In this document: positions 8,597 to 17,212 of the stretch, piece by piece
Numbering within the stretch: position 1 is the first letter of the stretch
Layout of the letters: each line of letters starts with the position of its first letter
From: Arthrobacter sp. V1I7
GTDB lineage: Bacteria > Actinomycetota > Actinomycetes > Actinomycetales > Micrococcaceae
Assembly (NCBI RefSeq): GCF_030817015.1
Contig: NZ_JAUSYS010000001.1
Location: 2,542,001 to 2,606,000, forward strand
Direction: 5' to 3'
Length of the DNA stretch: 64,000 nucleotides
Notes under the pieces: generated by a model
Database searches by the model: none
Told to the model about the DNA's origin: nothing
The model's input: the letters and a program-made list of their open reading frames with translations, nothing else
Program-made: the position numbers and the translations under genes

Positions 8597-9669
8597 TGTA
8601 TTACCCACGGAGGTTGGTGACACGGCTGGCGGGTGGTTGACCCTTGAGTGAGGTGTGGCCTCGGTTGTGATTGTAGTGGTGCAACCAGGCGGGGAAAGCG
8701 GCAACACGCTCGGCCTCTGATGCGTAGGGCTTCGCGTAGGCCCATTCGTCGAGCATGGTGCGGTTGAACCGCTCAACCTTTCCGTTGGTCTGGGGGCGAT
8801 AGGGGCGCGTGCGTTTGTGCTTGATGTCCGCACCGAGAGCCTGGGCGAAGACGCGGGAGCGGTAGCAGGAGCCGTTATCTGTCAAGACCCGGCTCACCGT
8901 GATCCCGGCGGCGTTGAAGGCAGCGTTTGCCCGTTCCCAGAAGCCGGCGGCGGTTTCTTTCTTCTCGTCAGAGAGGATCTCGGTGTAGGCAAAGCGGGAG
9001 TGGTCATCGACTGCGTTATGCAGGTAAGCGTAGCCGGGCCTGCGGTTGGCGTTTGTGCCGGTCTTGTTCCGGTTCCCCGCGGCCCGGCCGGTCACGCGGT
9101 GTCCGCCGCCGTCAGGAATCCGGCCGAGTTTCTTGATGTCCACGTGGACCATGTCCCCGGGGTTCTGGTGCTCGTAGCGGCGGATCACCCTGCCGGTGGC
9201 CCGGTCCAGCCACGACAGCCTGGCAAGCCGGTACCGGAGAGGACATTGTGCACGGTGGACGGGTGGATACCGAGCAGGTAACCGATCCTCGCCGGCCCCC
9301 AGCGGCGGTTGACCCGCAGCGCGATGATTCGTCGTTCCCGCCGGGCAGGAGTGCGGCGCGGGGACCGGGACGGCCGGCTGGAGAGGTCCTCCATGCCGTC
9401 TTCGCCCAGCTCCCGGTAGCGGCTGGCCCAGCGCGCCGCGGTCGGGACGGAGACCTGAAAACGTTCTGCAGCCCGACGTAACGGCCAGCCGTCCTCGACA
9501 ATGCACTTTGCCAGCTCGATCCGTCCCCTGCGGGCGAGAAAAGCATTAGGGTGGGACATTGAAGACCTCCGTTTGTGGAATTGGACTCTAGACAAGCCCC
9601 ACTCCACTCGGAGGTCTTCTTCATGTCACCACACCACGCCGATCGTCACTAACGTCTGTGATTAATACA
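8597..9669 (-). mobile_element. IS481-family insertion sequence, 1073 bp, with 6-bp target duplication
   Basis: Both ends carry imperfect inverted repeats of about 25 bp beginning TGTATTA and ending GTGAC (8597-8621 and 9645-9669). The outer flanks are GCTAGG at 8591-8596 and GCTAGG at 9670-9675, a direct target duplication that fixes the boundaries. The element holds one transposase gene on the minus strand, broken by a frameshift. Confidence 0.88.
8601..9559 (-). pseudogene. IS481 transposase with frameshift
   Basis: The N-terminal part, from the ATG at 9559, contains a helix-turn-helix (RRAAERFQVSVPTAARWASR). The C-terminal part carries the DDE catalytic core: Asp in VHVDIKKLG, Asp in VLTDNGSCY and Glu in NGKVERFNRTM. 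The two parts are in different frames. The join is near 9234, where one C appears to be missing in a CCC run; restoring it would give the usual family text HNVLSRYRLARLSWLDRATG. Programmed frameshifting is not expected for IS481, so this copy is probably inactive. Confidence 0.85.
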
Positions 9670-9756
9670 GCTAGGGCACACCCAACCTGACAGCGGAATG
9701 TTCGGGGTCTTGACTTCCTTGTAGGACGGCCCTAACTCAACCTCACAGGCGAAGGT

Positions 9757-9965
9757 TTGGAGGCAGCAGTGGCCGGACAAGTGAATTGGATTGTGTCCGC
9801 GAGAAGGATTGGTATCGCCCTTGCCAAGCAGCGATTCTCATGCAGAGGACGGAAAAGGACCCTCGCACCGGAACGGTGTTACCAAGGCCGTCCTCGCCCA
9901 ATGACTACGGGATCAGCCGCGAGACCGTTTACCAGTACCTGCGCCACGCTTCACCGGTGAGGAAG
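9757..9965 (+). pseudogene. Remnant of a serine recombinase (resolvase/invertase) C-terminus
   Basis: Two overlapping frames give pieces of the resolvase C-terminal region. One reads GIALAKQRFSCRGRKRTL, the basic hinge; the other reads DYGISRETVYQYLRHA, the DNA-binding helix-turn-helix. The catalytic N-terminal domain is absent and the frames do not join. It looks like debris of a plasmid or transposon resolvase next to the IS481 end. Confidence 0.65.
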
Positions 9966-10183
9966 CCTGCCCTTGTCACGGGGGAGATAAGCTGTGAGGT
10001 TTCCTACGTCCCTGGGAGTTGCAATGGAACTATCTTTCCGCCAGATCAAGAAAACCTCTCGGACCATCCAGAGTGACGCCTTTCCTCTTACCGAACATGG
10101 GCGTAGCGTCTATCCAGAAAGTTCGTGATGCCCGGGGATGTCCCGCATCGCGGCCGTTGCCTTGAACCGTAAGAGGAGCGGGG

Positions 10184-12343
10184 ATGGCTGGATGGAACAT
10201 GGACACCGCTGCCGGCCCTTTGGGGACAGACACGGTTACGTTGGTCGAGGGCTCTTCATTTTGTATCTCCTCGGCGAACGGAGACATCTTTCCTGAACAT
10301 CCGCACGGCGTCTTCCACGAAGACACCCGGATCCTCTCCCGCTGGAACCTGGCAGTGAACAATCTGCCCTTGGAGCCGTTGACCGCTTCCACCAAGGAGC
10401 CATACCGAGCCCTGTTTATAGGGCGCGTTCCCCGCTCGGATGGCTACGCGGACAGCCCCTTGATAGTGGAACGGCTGCGGGAAGTCGGAGCCGGGATCCT
10501 CAAGGAAGAAATAACCCTCCGGAACTACTCCTCCAGCGACGCTGAATGCCAGATCACAATCGACGTCGAAGCAGACTTTGCTGACCTCTTCGAAGTAAAA
10601 GAGGCCCGGGTTCAGCGGAGCTGGGAACAAAGGCACCACATAGACGGCAACTCCCTCACCATTAATGCTGACTGGCATGACGTCCAGAAGGCCGTGACCG
10701 TAACAGCCCCCGGCTTCGACGTTTCATCGAAGGCTTTGGGCTGCAAGGCCACGATCCCGCCGCACGGAACCTGGACAGGCCAACTGACCTTGGAGTCCAC
10801 CAGCTTCAGTGCAGGGCGGAGTGTTCCGCCCACTGGACCCGCCCGCAAGGAACCGTCCCCCAGCGACCGCCGCCGGCAGCAATGGGTTGAGAAGATTCCC
10901 AAACTTCACATGGGCAACCGATCGATGGAGCGCACCCTGCGGCGCAGCTACGACGATTTGGGCGCGCTGAGGATCGAAGACCCAGCACACCCCGAACGGA
11001 TTGTCGTCGCTGCGGGGGCGCCATGGTTCATGACACTCTTCGGCCGCGACTCGCTCTGGGCTTCGGAGATGGCGTTGCCCGTGGACCCCTCCCTGGCGCT
11101 GGGTACCCTGCAGACCCTGGCTGACCGCCAGGGCAGCGTCGTCGATCCTATGAGCGAAGAAGAGCCGGGGAAAATTCTGCATGAGGTCAGACTCGGCGTG
11201 TCCAGCGGCCTCTCCCTGGGCGGTAAATCCGTGTATTACGGCAGCATCGATGCCACCCCGCAGTTCGTTATGACCCTTGCCTCGGTGAGCCGGTGGGGCT
11301 TTGCCAAGGACACCATCTCGGCATTGCTTCCCCATGCTGACCGGGCTCTGGAATGGATCCGGAAATATGGGGACAAAGATGGAGACGGTTTCATCGAGTA
11401 CCAGCGACTCAACCCGGAAGGCCTGATCAACCAAGGCTGGAAAGACTCCTGGGACGGCATAAACTTCGCAGACGGACGTTTGGCAGAGCCGCCCATCGCC
11501 TTGTGCGAAGTTCAGGCGCTTGCCTACTCGGCTTTTCTATCCCGCGCCTGGATGGCCTATGACGCCGGTGATCGGGGCATGGCCTCCGCGCTTACGACTG
11601 AAGCGGCAAAGTTGAAGAGACAATTCAATGAACAGTTTTGGATGCCGGAGAGGGGCTATTTCGCCGTCGCTTTGGACGCGAACAAACGGCAGGTCGACGC
11701 CTGCGCCTCTAACATGGGGCAATGCCTGTGGCACGGCATCATCGATGATGACAAGGTTCCGCGGGTAGTGGACCGGCTAATGTCGCCGGATATGTTCAGC
11801 GGCTGGGGAGTCCGAACCCTCTCGACCGAGATGGGCGCGTACAACCCCGCCAGTTACCACAACGGATCGGTCTGGCCGCACGACAACGCCATCATCGCCG
11901 CCGGTCTAATCCGCTACGGCTATACGGAGGAGGCGCAGAGGATTTCAACCGCACTTTTCGAGGCCGCTGAATACAGTGAAGGCCGATTGCCGGAACTGTT
12001 CTGTGGCTTCAGCCGGGACCAGGTCCCGGAACCGGTACCCTATCCAACCGCGTGTTCCCCGCAGGCCTGGGCAGCGACTACTCCGATCATGCTGGTTACC
12101 AGCCTGATGCGGTATGACGCGCACATTTCCCGTGGAGGATTTTGGCTGGACCCCGCGCTTCCTGACTCATATGGAGACCTTCACATCACTAACGCCCCCA
12201 TGGCCGGAAGCCGGATAACGATCGATGTCATCGGCTCCGAACCTTCCGTCCACGGGCTGCCTGACGGCATAACATTCCACCGTGAACACCGGCCGTGGCT
12301 GACCGAACTCGTCGAGCAGGCACAAATGGAAAGCAGCGACTAG
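10184..12343 (+). CDS. Glycogen-debranching / amylo-alpha-1,6-glucosidase family protein
   Basis: A protein of 719 residues. The N-terminal beta-rich domain (about 1-210) matches the type seen in bacterial glycogen-debranching-like proteins (SSFCISSANGDI, GVFHEDTRILSRW). The C-terminal (alpha/alpha)6 barrel contains GAPWFMTLFGRDSLWASEM near residue 280 and NGSVWPHDNAIIAAG near 560, both typical of these glycosidases. Expected role: hydrolysis of alpha-glucosidic linkages in glycogen, trehalose-type or other oligosaccharides; the exact substrate is not fixed. AGGAG at 10173-10177 supports the start. The TAG stop coincides with the IS630 insertion point, but the original stop is restored, so the protein is intact. 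It appears monocistronic. Confidence 0.85.
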   Translation: MAGWNMDTAAGPLGTDTVTLVEGSSFCISSANGDIFPEHPHGVFHEDTRILSRWNLAVNNLPLEPLTASTKEPYRALFIGRVPRSDGYADSPLIVERLREVGAGILKEEITLRNYSSSDAECQITIDVEADFADLFEVKEARVQRSWEQRHHIDGNSLTINADWHDVQKAVTVTAPGFDVSSKALGCKATIPPHGTWTGQLTLESTSFSAGRSVPPTGPARKEPSPSDRRRQQWVEKIPKLHMGNRSMERTLRRSYDDLGALRIEDPAHPERIVVAAGAPWFMTLFGRDSLWASEMALPVDPSLALGTLQTLADRQGSVVDPMSEEEPGKILHEVRLGVSSGLSLGGKSVYYGSIDATPQFVMTLASVSRWGFAKDTISALLPHADRALEWIRKYGDKDGDGFIEYQRLNPEGLINQGWKDSWDGINFADGRLAEPPIALCEVQALAYSAFLSRAWMAYDAGDRGMASALTTEAAKLKRQFNEQFWMPERGYFAVALDANKRQVDACASNMGQCLWHGIIDDDKVPRVVDRLMSPDMFSGWGVRTLSTEMGAYNPASYHNGSVWPHDNAIIAAGLIRYGYTEEAQRISTALFEAAEYSEGRLPELFCGFSRDQVPEPVPYPTACSPQAWAATTPIMLVTSLMRYDAHISRGGFWLDPALPDSYGDLHITNAPMAGSRITIDVIGSEPSVHGLPDGITFHREHRPWLTELVEQAQMESSD

Positions 12344-13431
12344 TGTCCTGCGCCTGAAATTCGCTTCAGAAGTCGCCCGAGGGATTCGAGGATCTGTTCC
12401 GCGGTCTTTGTCCAGGTGAAGGGTATGGGGTTGGTGTTCCATTCGCTGACCCATTTGCGGATGTCCGCTTCGAGGGCCTGGACGCTGCGGTGGTCACTGC
12501 GGCGCAGCAGGTCCTCGGTGACGAATCCGAAGAACCGCTCGACCTGGTTGAGCCAGGAGGAGTAGGTCGGGGTGAAATGCATGTGGAAACGCGGGTGATT
12601 CTCAAGCCATGTCTTCACGGTCGGGGTCTTGTGGGTCTGGTAGTTGTCGCAGATGAGATGGACGTCCAGGCCCTCGGGGACCTGGGTGTCGATCTTGGCC
12701 AGGAACTTCCTGAACTCGGCGGCCCGGTGCCTGCGGTGCAGGCTGGAGATCACTGACCCGTCCGCGGTGTTCAGGGCGGCGAACAGGGTGGTGGTCCCGT
12801 GCCGGACATAGTCGTGGGTCCGCTTCTCCGGCATGCCGGGCATCATGGGGAACGCAGGCTGGGACCGGGCCAGCGCCTGGACCTGGGACTTCTCGTCCAC
12901 ACTGAGCACGACCGCCGATTCCGGGGGATTCAGATAGAGACCGACCACGTCGTAGACCTTCTCGACGAACAAGGGATCGTTGGAGAGCTTGAAGCCGTCG
13001 GCGCGGTGGGGCTTGAGTTCGAAGGTCCGCCAGATCCGTCCGATCGTGGACTTCGAGAGCCCGGAGCGTTCGGCCATCTTCGCCCTCGACCAGTGCGTGG
13101 CGTTCGCCGGCGTGGATTCGAGCGTCGCAACGACCACGTCCTCGACCTGGTCGGCGGTGATCGAGGCCGGCCGTCCGGGCCTGGGATCGTCGACCAGTCC
13201 GTCCAGCCGGTGCTCCAGGAACCGGCGCCGCCACTTCGCCACAGTATGCGGCTCGACACCGCACCGGGCTGCGACAGCCACGTTCGTCAGACCCTCGGCG
13301 CTGGCCAGCACGATCCTCGACCGTGTCGCCAACGCCTGGGATGAGTTCCGTCTCCGGGCCCACCGCTCCAGCGTCCCGCGTTCTTCAGCCGACAGATCCA
13401 GCAAGGCCTTCGGCCGCCCGACATTCGCCAT
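12340..13431 (-). CDS. IS630-family transposase
   Basis: A 363-residue DDE transposase. Residues 1-110 hold two HTH units (NVAVAARCGVEPHTVAKWRRRF and a homeodomain-like segment). The catalytic domain contains LSVDEKSQVQ, HLICDNYQTHK and SSWLNQVERFFG, which give the D, D and E of the IS630/Tc1 superfamily. No frameshift is present. Its stop codon is formed partly by the TA duplication and the flanking host base. Confidence 0.95.
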   Translation of the reverse strand: MANVGRPKALLDLSAEERGTLERWARRRNSSQALATRSRIVLASAEGLTNVAVAARCGVEPHTVAKWRRRFLEHRLDGLVDDPRPGRPASITADQVEDVVVATLESTPANATHWSRAKMAERSGLSKSTIGRIWRTFELKPHRADGFKLSNDPLFVEKVYDVVGLYLNPPESAVVLSVDEKSQVQALARSQPAFPMMPGMPEKRTHDYVRHGTTTLFAALNTADGSVISSLHRRHRAAEFRKFLAKIDTQVPEGLDVHLICDNYQTHKTPTVKTWLENHPRFHMHFTPTYSSWLNQVERFFGFVTEDLLRRSDHRSVQALEADIRKWVSEWNTNPIPFTWTKTAEQILESLGRLLKRISGAGH

Positions 13432-13475
13432 ATCCTGATTTTATAATTACGAAGCGAATTTCAGGCGCAGGACAC
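12343..13475 (-). mobile_element. IS630-family insertion sequence, 1133 bp, inserted in a CTAG stop-codon site
   Basis: The terminal inverted repeats are perfect over 25 bp (12343-12367 and 13451-13475), starting GTGTCCTGCGCC. They are flanked by the TA duplication expected of IS630 (12341-12342 and 13476-13477). The reconstructed target is CTAG, the preferred site for several IS630 members. Intact ends and an intact transposase suggest a recent, possibly active insertion. Confidence 0.93.
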
Positions 13476-13477
13476 TA

Positions 13478-14094
13478 GGAAGGCACTTCGTCGGCGCCGT
13501 CCGGGCCCGCGCCGGGTTTCGTGGACTAACCGCGAAGGCCATCATCGGGAGCATTGAGGCAGGCACTCTCCGACAATAAAGACGCAGTAATACAAAAGCG
13601 ACTGCCTGCCCCACATGGGCTACACCCCAACCTGACGTCAGGCAAGTTGCAAGGGGTGGTCAGAATAGAGTTCCATTCTTCTTTTCTAACAACGGCTTGC
13701 GAATCCTCTTAGATCGAAAACTGACAGTTCTGACTCGGCCCAACCGCTGAGGCAAGAGAAAGGCTCTATCGGGCACGATCGCTCGTTGGTACACATCGAT
13801 CCATAAGTAGTTCTGGCTCCTGCCACTAATCGTGCCGCTCCCCTACCCTGATCGCGAAAAGGCATCTGGGCTATCTTTCGTGCTGCCTAAGCGGCTCAAG
13901 TCGCCCTGCGCAAACCTGGTCCTACATGCAGCTCTTAACCCAGGATTCCCTTCGGCGCTTGCCACCACAGGCACTCCTATAAAAGCAGACGTAAGTGTGG
14001 ACAGTGTCCACACCCCCTTTGGCAGGACAAACACAGACCCGGCTCCATCTGACCACCAGAGGAAACTTTCCAAACAAGTTCCGCACCAAAGACG
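13478..14094. other. Non-coding mosaic region
   Basis: No gene is supported between the IS630 end and the repeat at 14095. Frames here have unnatural composition. The one notable object is the palindrome at 13995-14013, listed separately. The region looks like old mobile-element debris. Confidence 0.4.
13995..14013. repeat. Solo palindromic IS end
   Basis: GTGTGGACAGTGTCCACAC is a perfect 9+1+9 palindrome. The same core occurs at 14475-14493 and at the right end of the complete element at 19663-19680; here and at 14475 it is followed by the same CCCCCTTT. It is therefore probably another orphan end of the same IS group. Confidence 0.6.
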
Positions 14095-14493
14095 CCGCCG
14101 TCATGTTGTACCCCTAACTCCGAACCATGATCGGGTGTTGGTCACTCCCGACCAACCAGGCAGAACCGGAACGAGGAACCGCATAACCCCAGCCACAGCA
14201 GGCGGAGGGCCCACCAGCCAGGACCATGAACCCGCCACCCACACACCTCCATAGGCAACCGCGGCGGCCAGGCCACAGCCCGCACCTGCGTCAGAGGGAC
14301 GCGACCACAAGCTTTGTACACACGTTAAAGCAAAAACCCCCTCTGACGAGGGGATATGCCGTGCCCGAGGTGGGACTCGAACTGTATTGCAGGCCTTGAA
14401 AACACAGGGAACTCCAGAAAACATAAGCAATAGGGACCAGTCCGCCCGATGTACGGCCCAGTCCGAAGCTCAAAGTGTGGACATTGTCCACAC
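14095..14493 (+). repeat. Relic right end of an IS1202/ISNCY-like element (diverged copy of 19279-19680)
   Basis: About 400 bases align by eye, base for base with scattered changes, to 19279-19680. The shared block starts within the last transposase codons (HVVPLTPNHDRVLV here, HVVPITPDHELVLD there). It continues through a GC-rich spacer, a hairpin and a tRNA-3'-end-like sequence, and ends at the palindromic terminus (14475-14493). The left end and most of the transposase are missing. On the minus strand the arm pair CCCCTC/GAGGGG at 14338-14353 followed by TTTTT looks like an intrinsic terminator. Confidence 0.75.
14361..14384 (-). other. tRNA 3'-end-like sequence (T-loop to acceptor), no complete tRNA
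   Basis: On the minus strand this reads as a T-loop (TTCGAGTCC) followed by CACCTCGGGCAC, like the 3' end of a tRNA. The same 24 bases occur at 19548-19571 inside the homologous repeat. No 5' half, anticodon arm or pairing T-stem is present, so it is not a tRNA gene. It may be a captured attachment-site core or part of the IS. Confidence 0.5.
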
Positions 14494-14771
14494 CCCCTTT
14501 TCTGGTACACCGCGTGCCACTCCGAACGACTGCCGCGCTCCCCAAACAGGGGACGCGGCCAGTCCGGTGCCTGCAGCGGGCATCCCGGGACATGCGGGGC
14601 GGCGTGGCCCCGGATGTGTATACACCGTCATTCTGCGCCGGCGACGCCCGGCTTGTCCGAAATTCGGATCACGGCCGCCCTCCGAAGAAGAGACTGGAAG
14701 GAGCCTCGGGCTCCCCGGATATCCCGGCGGTACTGTAGTTTGTTTCTCCACCCCACAACGGAAGAACAGTG
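14494..14771. other. Region without a supported gene
   Basis: Short frames only. The last bases (CGGAAGAACAGTG) provide a possible ribosome binding site for the small membrane protein that follows. Confidence 0.35.
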
Positions 14772-14984
14772 ATGATACGGGGAATTGGCAGGCGCAGAAT
14801 GGGCGGGCGTACGGTTAGGCTGGTCGGAGTGGCGTATCTGGTCATCGGGGTAGTGGTCGCCGCAACTCACGGGTATCTTGTGGCGTGGAACGTTCCCGGC
14901 AACGTTATGGAAGGTCTGGCGGCGATCGTGCTTTGGCCGCTTGTGGCCTTCTTCGGAGTGAACCTGCATACGTTGATCGCATAG
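14772..14984 (+). CDS. Small two-helix membrane protein, unknown
   Basis: A 70-residue protein with a basic N-terminus (IRGIGRRRMGGR) and two hydrophobic helices (VGVAYLVIGVVVAA and GLAAIVLWPLVAFFGV). The composition is that of a genuine small membrane protein, with Arg-rich cytoplasmic start and Gly/Ala helices. No family is recognised. A GTG three bases earlier is an alternative start. It stands alone. Confidence 0.6.
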   Translation: MIRGIGRRRMGGRTVRLVGVAYLVIGVVVAATHGYLVAWNVPGNVMEGLAAIVLWPLVAFFGVNLHTLIA

Positions 14985-15030
14985 ACGTTTGAGTCCCGCT
15001 TTGGCGGGATAGGCGATCAGTGAGCGTCGC

Positions 15031-15081
15031 GGGTTGATCCGCCTGTCGGGTTGATCCGCCTGTCGGGTTGATCCGCTTGTT
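15031..15081 (+). repeat. Three tandem 17-bp repeats
   Basis: GGGTTGATCCGCCTGTC occurs twice without change (15031-15047, 15048-15064) and once with two changes (15065-15081). A weak hairpin TCCCGC/GCGGGA lies just before it. The array could be iteron-like or simply slippage-generated. No replication gene is adjacent. Confidence 0.8.
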
Positions 15082-15279
15082 GGATCAGATGCCCGCGGCG
15101 GGCCAGCTAGAGGCGGGCACCCGGGCCCGGCACGCTAACTGTGTGCAAGCACGGCAGGGTGTGCGCCGGACCGCTCCAGTTCGTGTCCTCCGAGACGTGC
15201 GAAGCTGCCCACGTCACACCGCCGTCGTCAGCAGCACACGACCAGATCATTACTACAACGGAAAGATGAAGGACACTTC

Positions 15280-15564
15280 ATGACACAGAATCCCGTCCCC
15301 GCCTCAGAAACCACCGATACAGCTGCCGGTGAAGAAGAAACCATTGGCAAGTCTGTAAATCCCGGCGCTGACACACCTGGAGCGTCCGAATCACGAACAA
15401 TGAATAAGGGAGCGGCACCGGAAAGTGGGGCTGCGGACAAGGACGCTGAGGGGAACGAACCTGGCGCCGTAGTGGAGGACATGGATCTTTCACCGCTGGG
15501 ACTCAAGGATGCCCCGGCGCAGGACGAGAACGAACAGAGCCTCGTCGATCCCGGAAACAGCTGA
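15280..15564 (+). CDS. Small acidic, probably disordered protein
   Basis: A 94-residue protein very rich in Glu, Asp, Ala, Gly, Pro, Ser and Thr, with no hydrophobic core. AAGGAC lies about 5 nt upstream of the ATG. A hairpin follows the stop. The composition resembles stress-related or secreted disordered proteins of actinobacteria. No family is recognised, and it could serve as a charge-rich linker or desiccation protectant; that is only a guess. Confidence 0.55.
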   Translation: MTQNPVPASETTDTAAGEEETIGKSVNPGADTPGASESRTMNKGAAPESGAADKDAEGNEPGAVVEDMDLSPLGLKDAPAQDENEQSLVDPGNS

Positions 15565-15575
15565 TCTGACCGCTC

Positions 15576-15604
15576 ACATCAGTGCCGGCACCCGGGACTG
15601 ATGT
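15576..15604 (+). terminator. Hairpin after the acidic small protein
   Basis: ACATCAGT (15576-15583) pairs perfectly with ACTGATGT (15597-15604) around a GC-rich 13-nt loop. It lies 12 nt past the stop codon. The T-run is poor. Confidence 0.55.
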
Positions 15605-15859
15605 GTCGTAAGGCACCGCTCCGGCATGCAAGCGTCCGCTGAATTCGGTCGTTTCCCGACCGCTGGTCGGTGCCGGCACTGCGGCGTCGCCGTGATTTCA
15701 TATGCTGCGAGGGCCGGCGCGCGGTTTCCTGGCCGAACAGGCTCCCGTGGATGCTGTCTTCGCTGGCTCCGACTAGCCCTGTCCGTGGGTGTACTCCCGT
15801 GACAAAATAGGCGTTACGCATCACAGTCTCTGCGTTTGTGCTGGCGCTAAGGATCGGAA

Positions 15860-16687
15860 ATGAAGCGAGAGCTGAAGGACGCCGCGAACGCGGTCGAGGA
15901 TGCATCGAACTCGAGGGCTCTCGTGATTGCCGCCAGGGCAGGTTTTGCCGTCAGCGGCCTGTTGCACCTTCTGGTCGGGTTCGTCGCCATCCAGTTGGCA
16001 CTAGGCAAGGCGGGACAGGCGGGACCGGCGGATCAGGCCGGTGCAGTCGCCCAACTCGCCGCTCAGCCGCAGGGTCTGCTGCTGCTGTGGGCCGGATTCG
16101 CCGCCTGCGTTGCTCTGGCTCTCTGGCAAACAAGCAACGCCGTGTTCGATTACGGTCAGCTGGAGCCCAGGAAGAAAGTGGGAAAGAAGCTTTCCGCAGC
16201 CGGCAAAGCGGTGGTATTCGCTGTCATCGCCCTGACGTTTGCTGCCTCCGCCAGCGGAAACAGCCAGACCAGTGGACAGTCCACCAGCGATTTCACGGTC
16301 TCCATCATCAAGGCGCCCGGGGGCGCGTTCCTGTTGATCGCCATCGGGGCCGCGATCGCCATCGCCGGCCTTGTCTTCGTTGTCCTCGGAGTCAAAGGAT
16401 CGTTCAAGAAGGAACTGCGGTTGCCACCCCCGGGCACCGCACGGTCCGTCGTGACGGGGCTGGGAGTGGTCGGCTATGTAGCCGAGGGCGTCGCACTGTT
16501 TCTGGTGGGATTGCTGTTCATCATTTCCACCGTTAACGCCAACCCCCGGGAGTCCACGGGTCTGGATGGCGGGCTGAAGGCGCTGCGCGAGCAGCCGTAC
16601 GGGGTTTACATGTTGACCGCCGTCGGCGCCGGTCTGATCTGTTACGGGCTCTACCTGATGGTGAAGGCCAAATTCGCGCGGATGTAA
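15860..16687 (+). CDS. DUF1206-family integral membrane protein
   Basis: A 275-residue protein with six hydrophobic helices arranged as three repeated helix pairs, as in the DUF1206 family. Each pair starts with an A-R-x-G-(F/Y)-x-x-x-G-x-x-(H/Y) type segment (AARAGFAVSGLLHLLVG, AGKAVVFAVIAL, VTGLGVVGYVAEGVALFLVG) and ends in a YG(L/V)Y-like turn (YGLYLMVKAKF at the C-terminus). AAGGATCGGAA precedes the ATG. The function of the family is unknown; it is common in actinobacteria and often near stress genes. It is not obviously in an operon. Confidence 0.85.
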   Translation: MKRELKDAANAVEDASNSRALVIAARAGFAVSGLLHLLVGFVAIQLALGKAGQAGPADQAGAVAQLAAQPQGLLLLWAGFAACVALALWQTSNAVFDYGQLEPRKKVGKKLSAAGKAVVFAVIALTFAASASGNSQTSGQSTSDFTVSIIKAPGGAFLLIAIGAAIAIAGLVFVVLGVKGSFKKELRLPPPGTARSVVTGLGVVGYVAEGVALFLVGLLFIISTVNANPRESTGLDGGLKALREQPYGVYMLTAVGAGLICYGLYLMVKAKFARM

Positions 16688-17212
16688 GCTCCCCTCCGAC
16701 GACGCGGCCAGCTGGCCAGCTCCTGCTCCAATGGCTAATGGAGCGCCCGCCTCTACCGCGACGACAGCCTCCAAGAGCGCGCTGTACTGGCCTGAGCCGT
16801 GCCGATTCTTTCGGAAAGCCTCTATTCACACCCGGATCCAGATCAATGCGCCAGCAGACGATTCCAGGACAAATCGGCCTTCCTGGACCCATTCCTGCAA
16901 ACCCTCACAAATAGTCAGGGCGTCCTCCTGACGTTCGCGGGCCTCCCTGCGGAGCCGGTCGGCATCCACTTCGGCCTGCTGTGCGTCCGCTTCCGCCCGC
17001 GCCGCCTTCGCTTCACCCTCCCGTGCGTCGAGTTCATCTGTCTCCGCCTCCTGGCCCATCTCGATCGGCGGTGCCGCTCCGCCTTCAGCCTGCGCTTGCG
17101 CTTGCGCTTGCGGCCGAGGAAAACCGCCAAGCCGCTCAGAGTCGTCTCCTCCTGGCGCTCAGCTGCCGATTTGGTGCACCCCTTTGCTCAAGGTGGTCTG
17201 AATCAGACCCTC
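16688..17212. other. Intergenic region with a possible remnant coding for a coiled coil on the minus strand
   Basis: No plus-strand gene is supported. On the minus strand an open frame ends at 16826 and runs back to about 17160 without a good start. It encodes a Q-A repeat followed by a strongly helical, charged stretch (EAKAARAEADAQQAEVDADR) and then EGLQEWVQEGRFVLES. This composition looks like natural coiled coil, so it may be the truncated end of a real gene, but an ATG exists only at 17059 and lacks a clear ribosome binding site. Confidence 0.35.

Noticed and set aside
9757..9960. Intact small recombinase gene
   Set aside because: The recognisable basic hinge and HTH lie in different frames and the catalytic serine domain is missing.
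14361..14384. Complete tRNA gene
   Set aside because: Only the T-loop/acceptor end is present. The T-stem does not pair and no anticodon arm or 5' acceptor strand can be found.
15031..15081. CRISPR array
   Set aside because: The three 17-bp units are contiguous, without spacers, and no cas gene is near.
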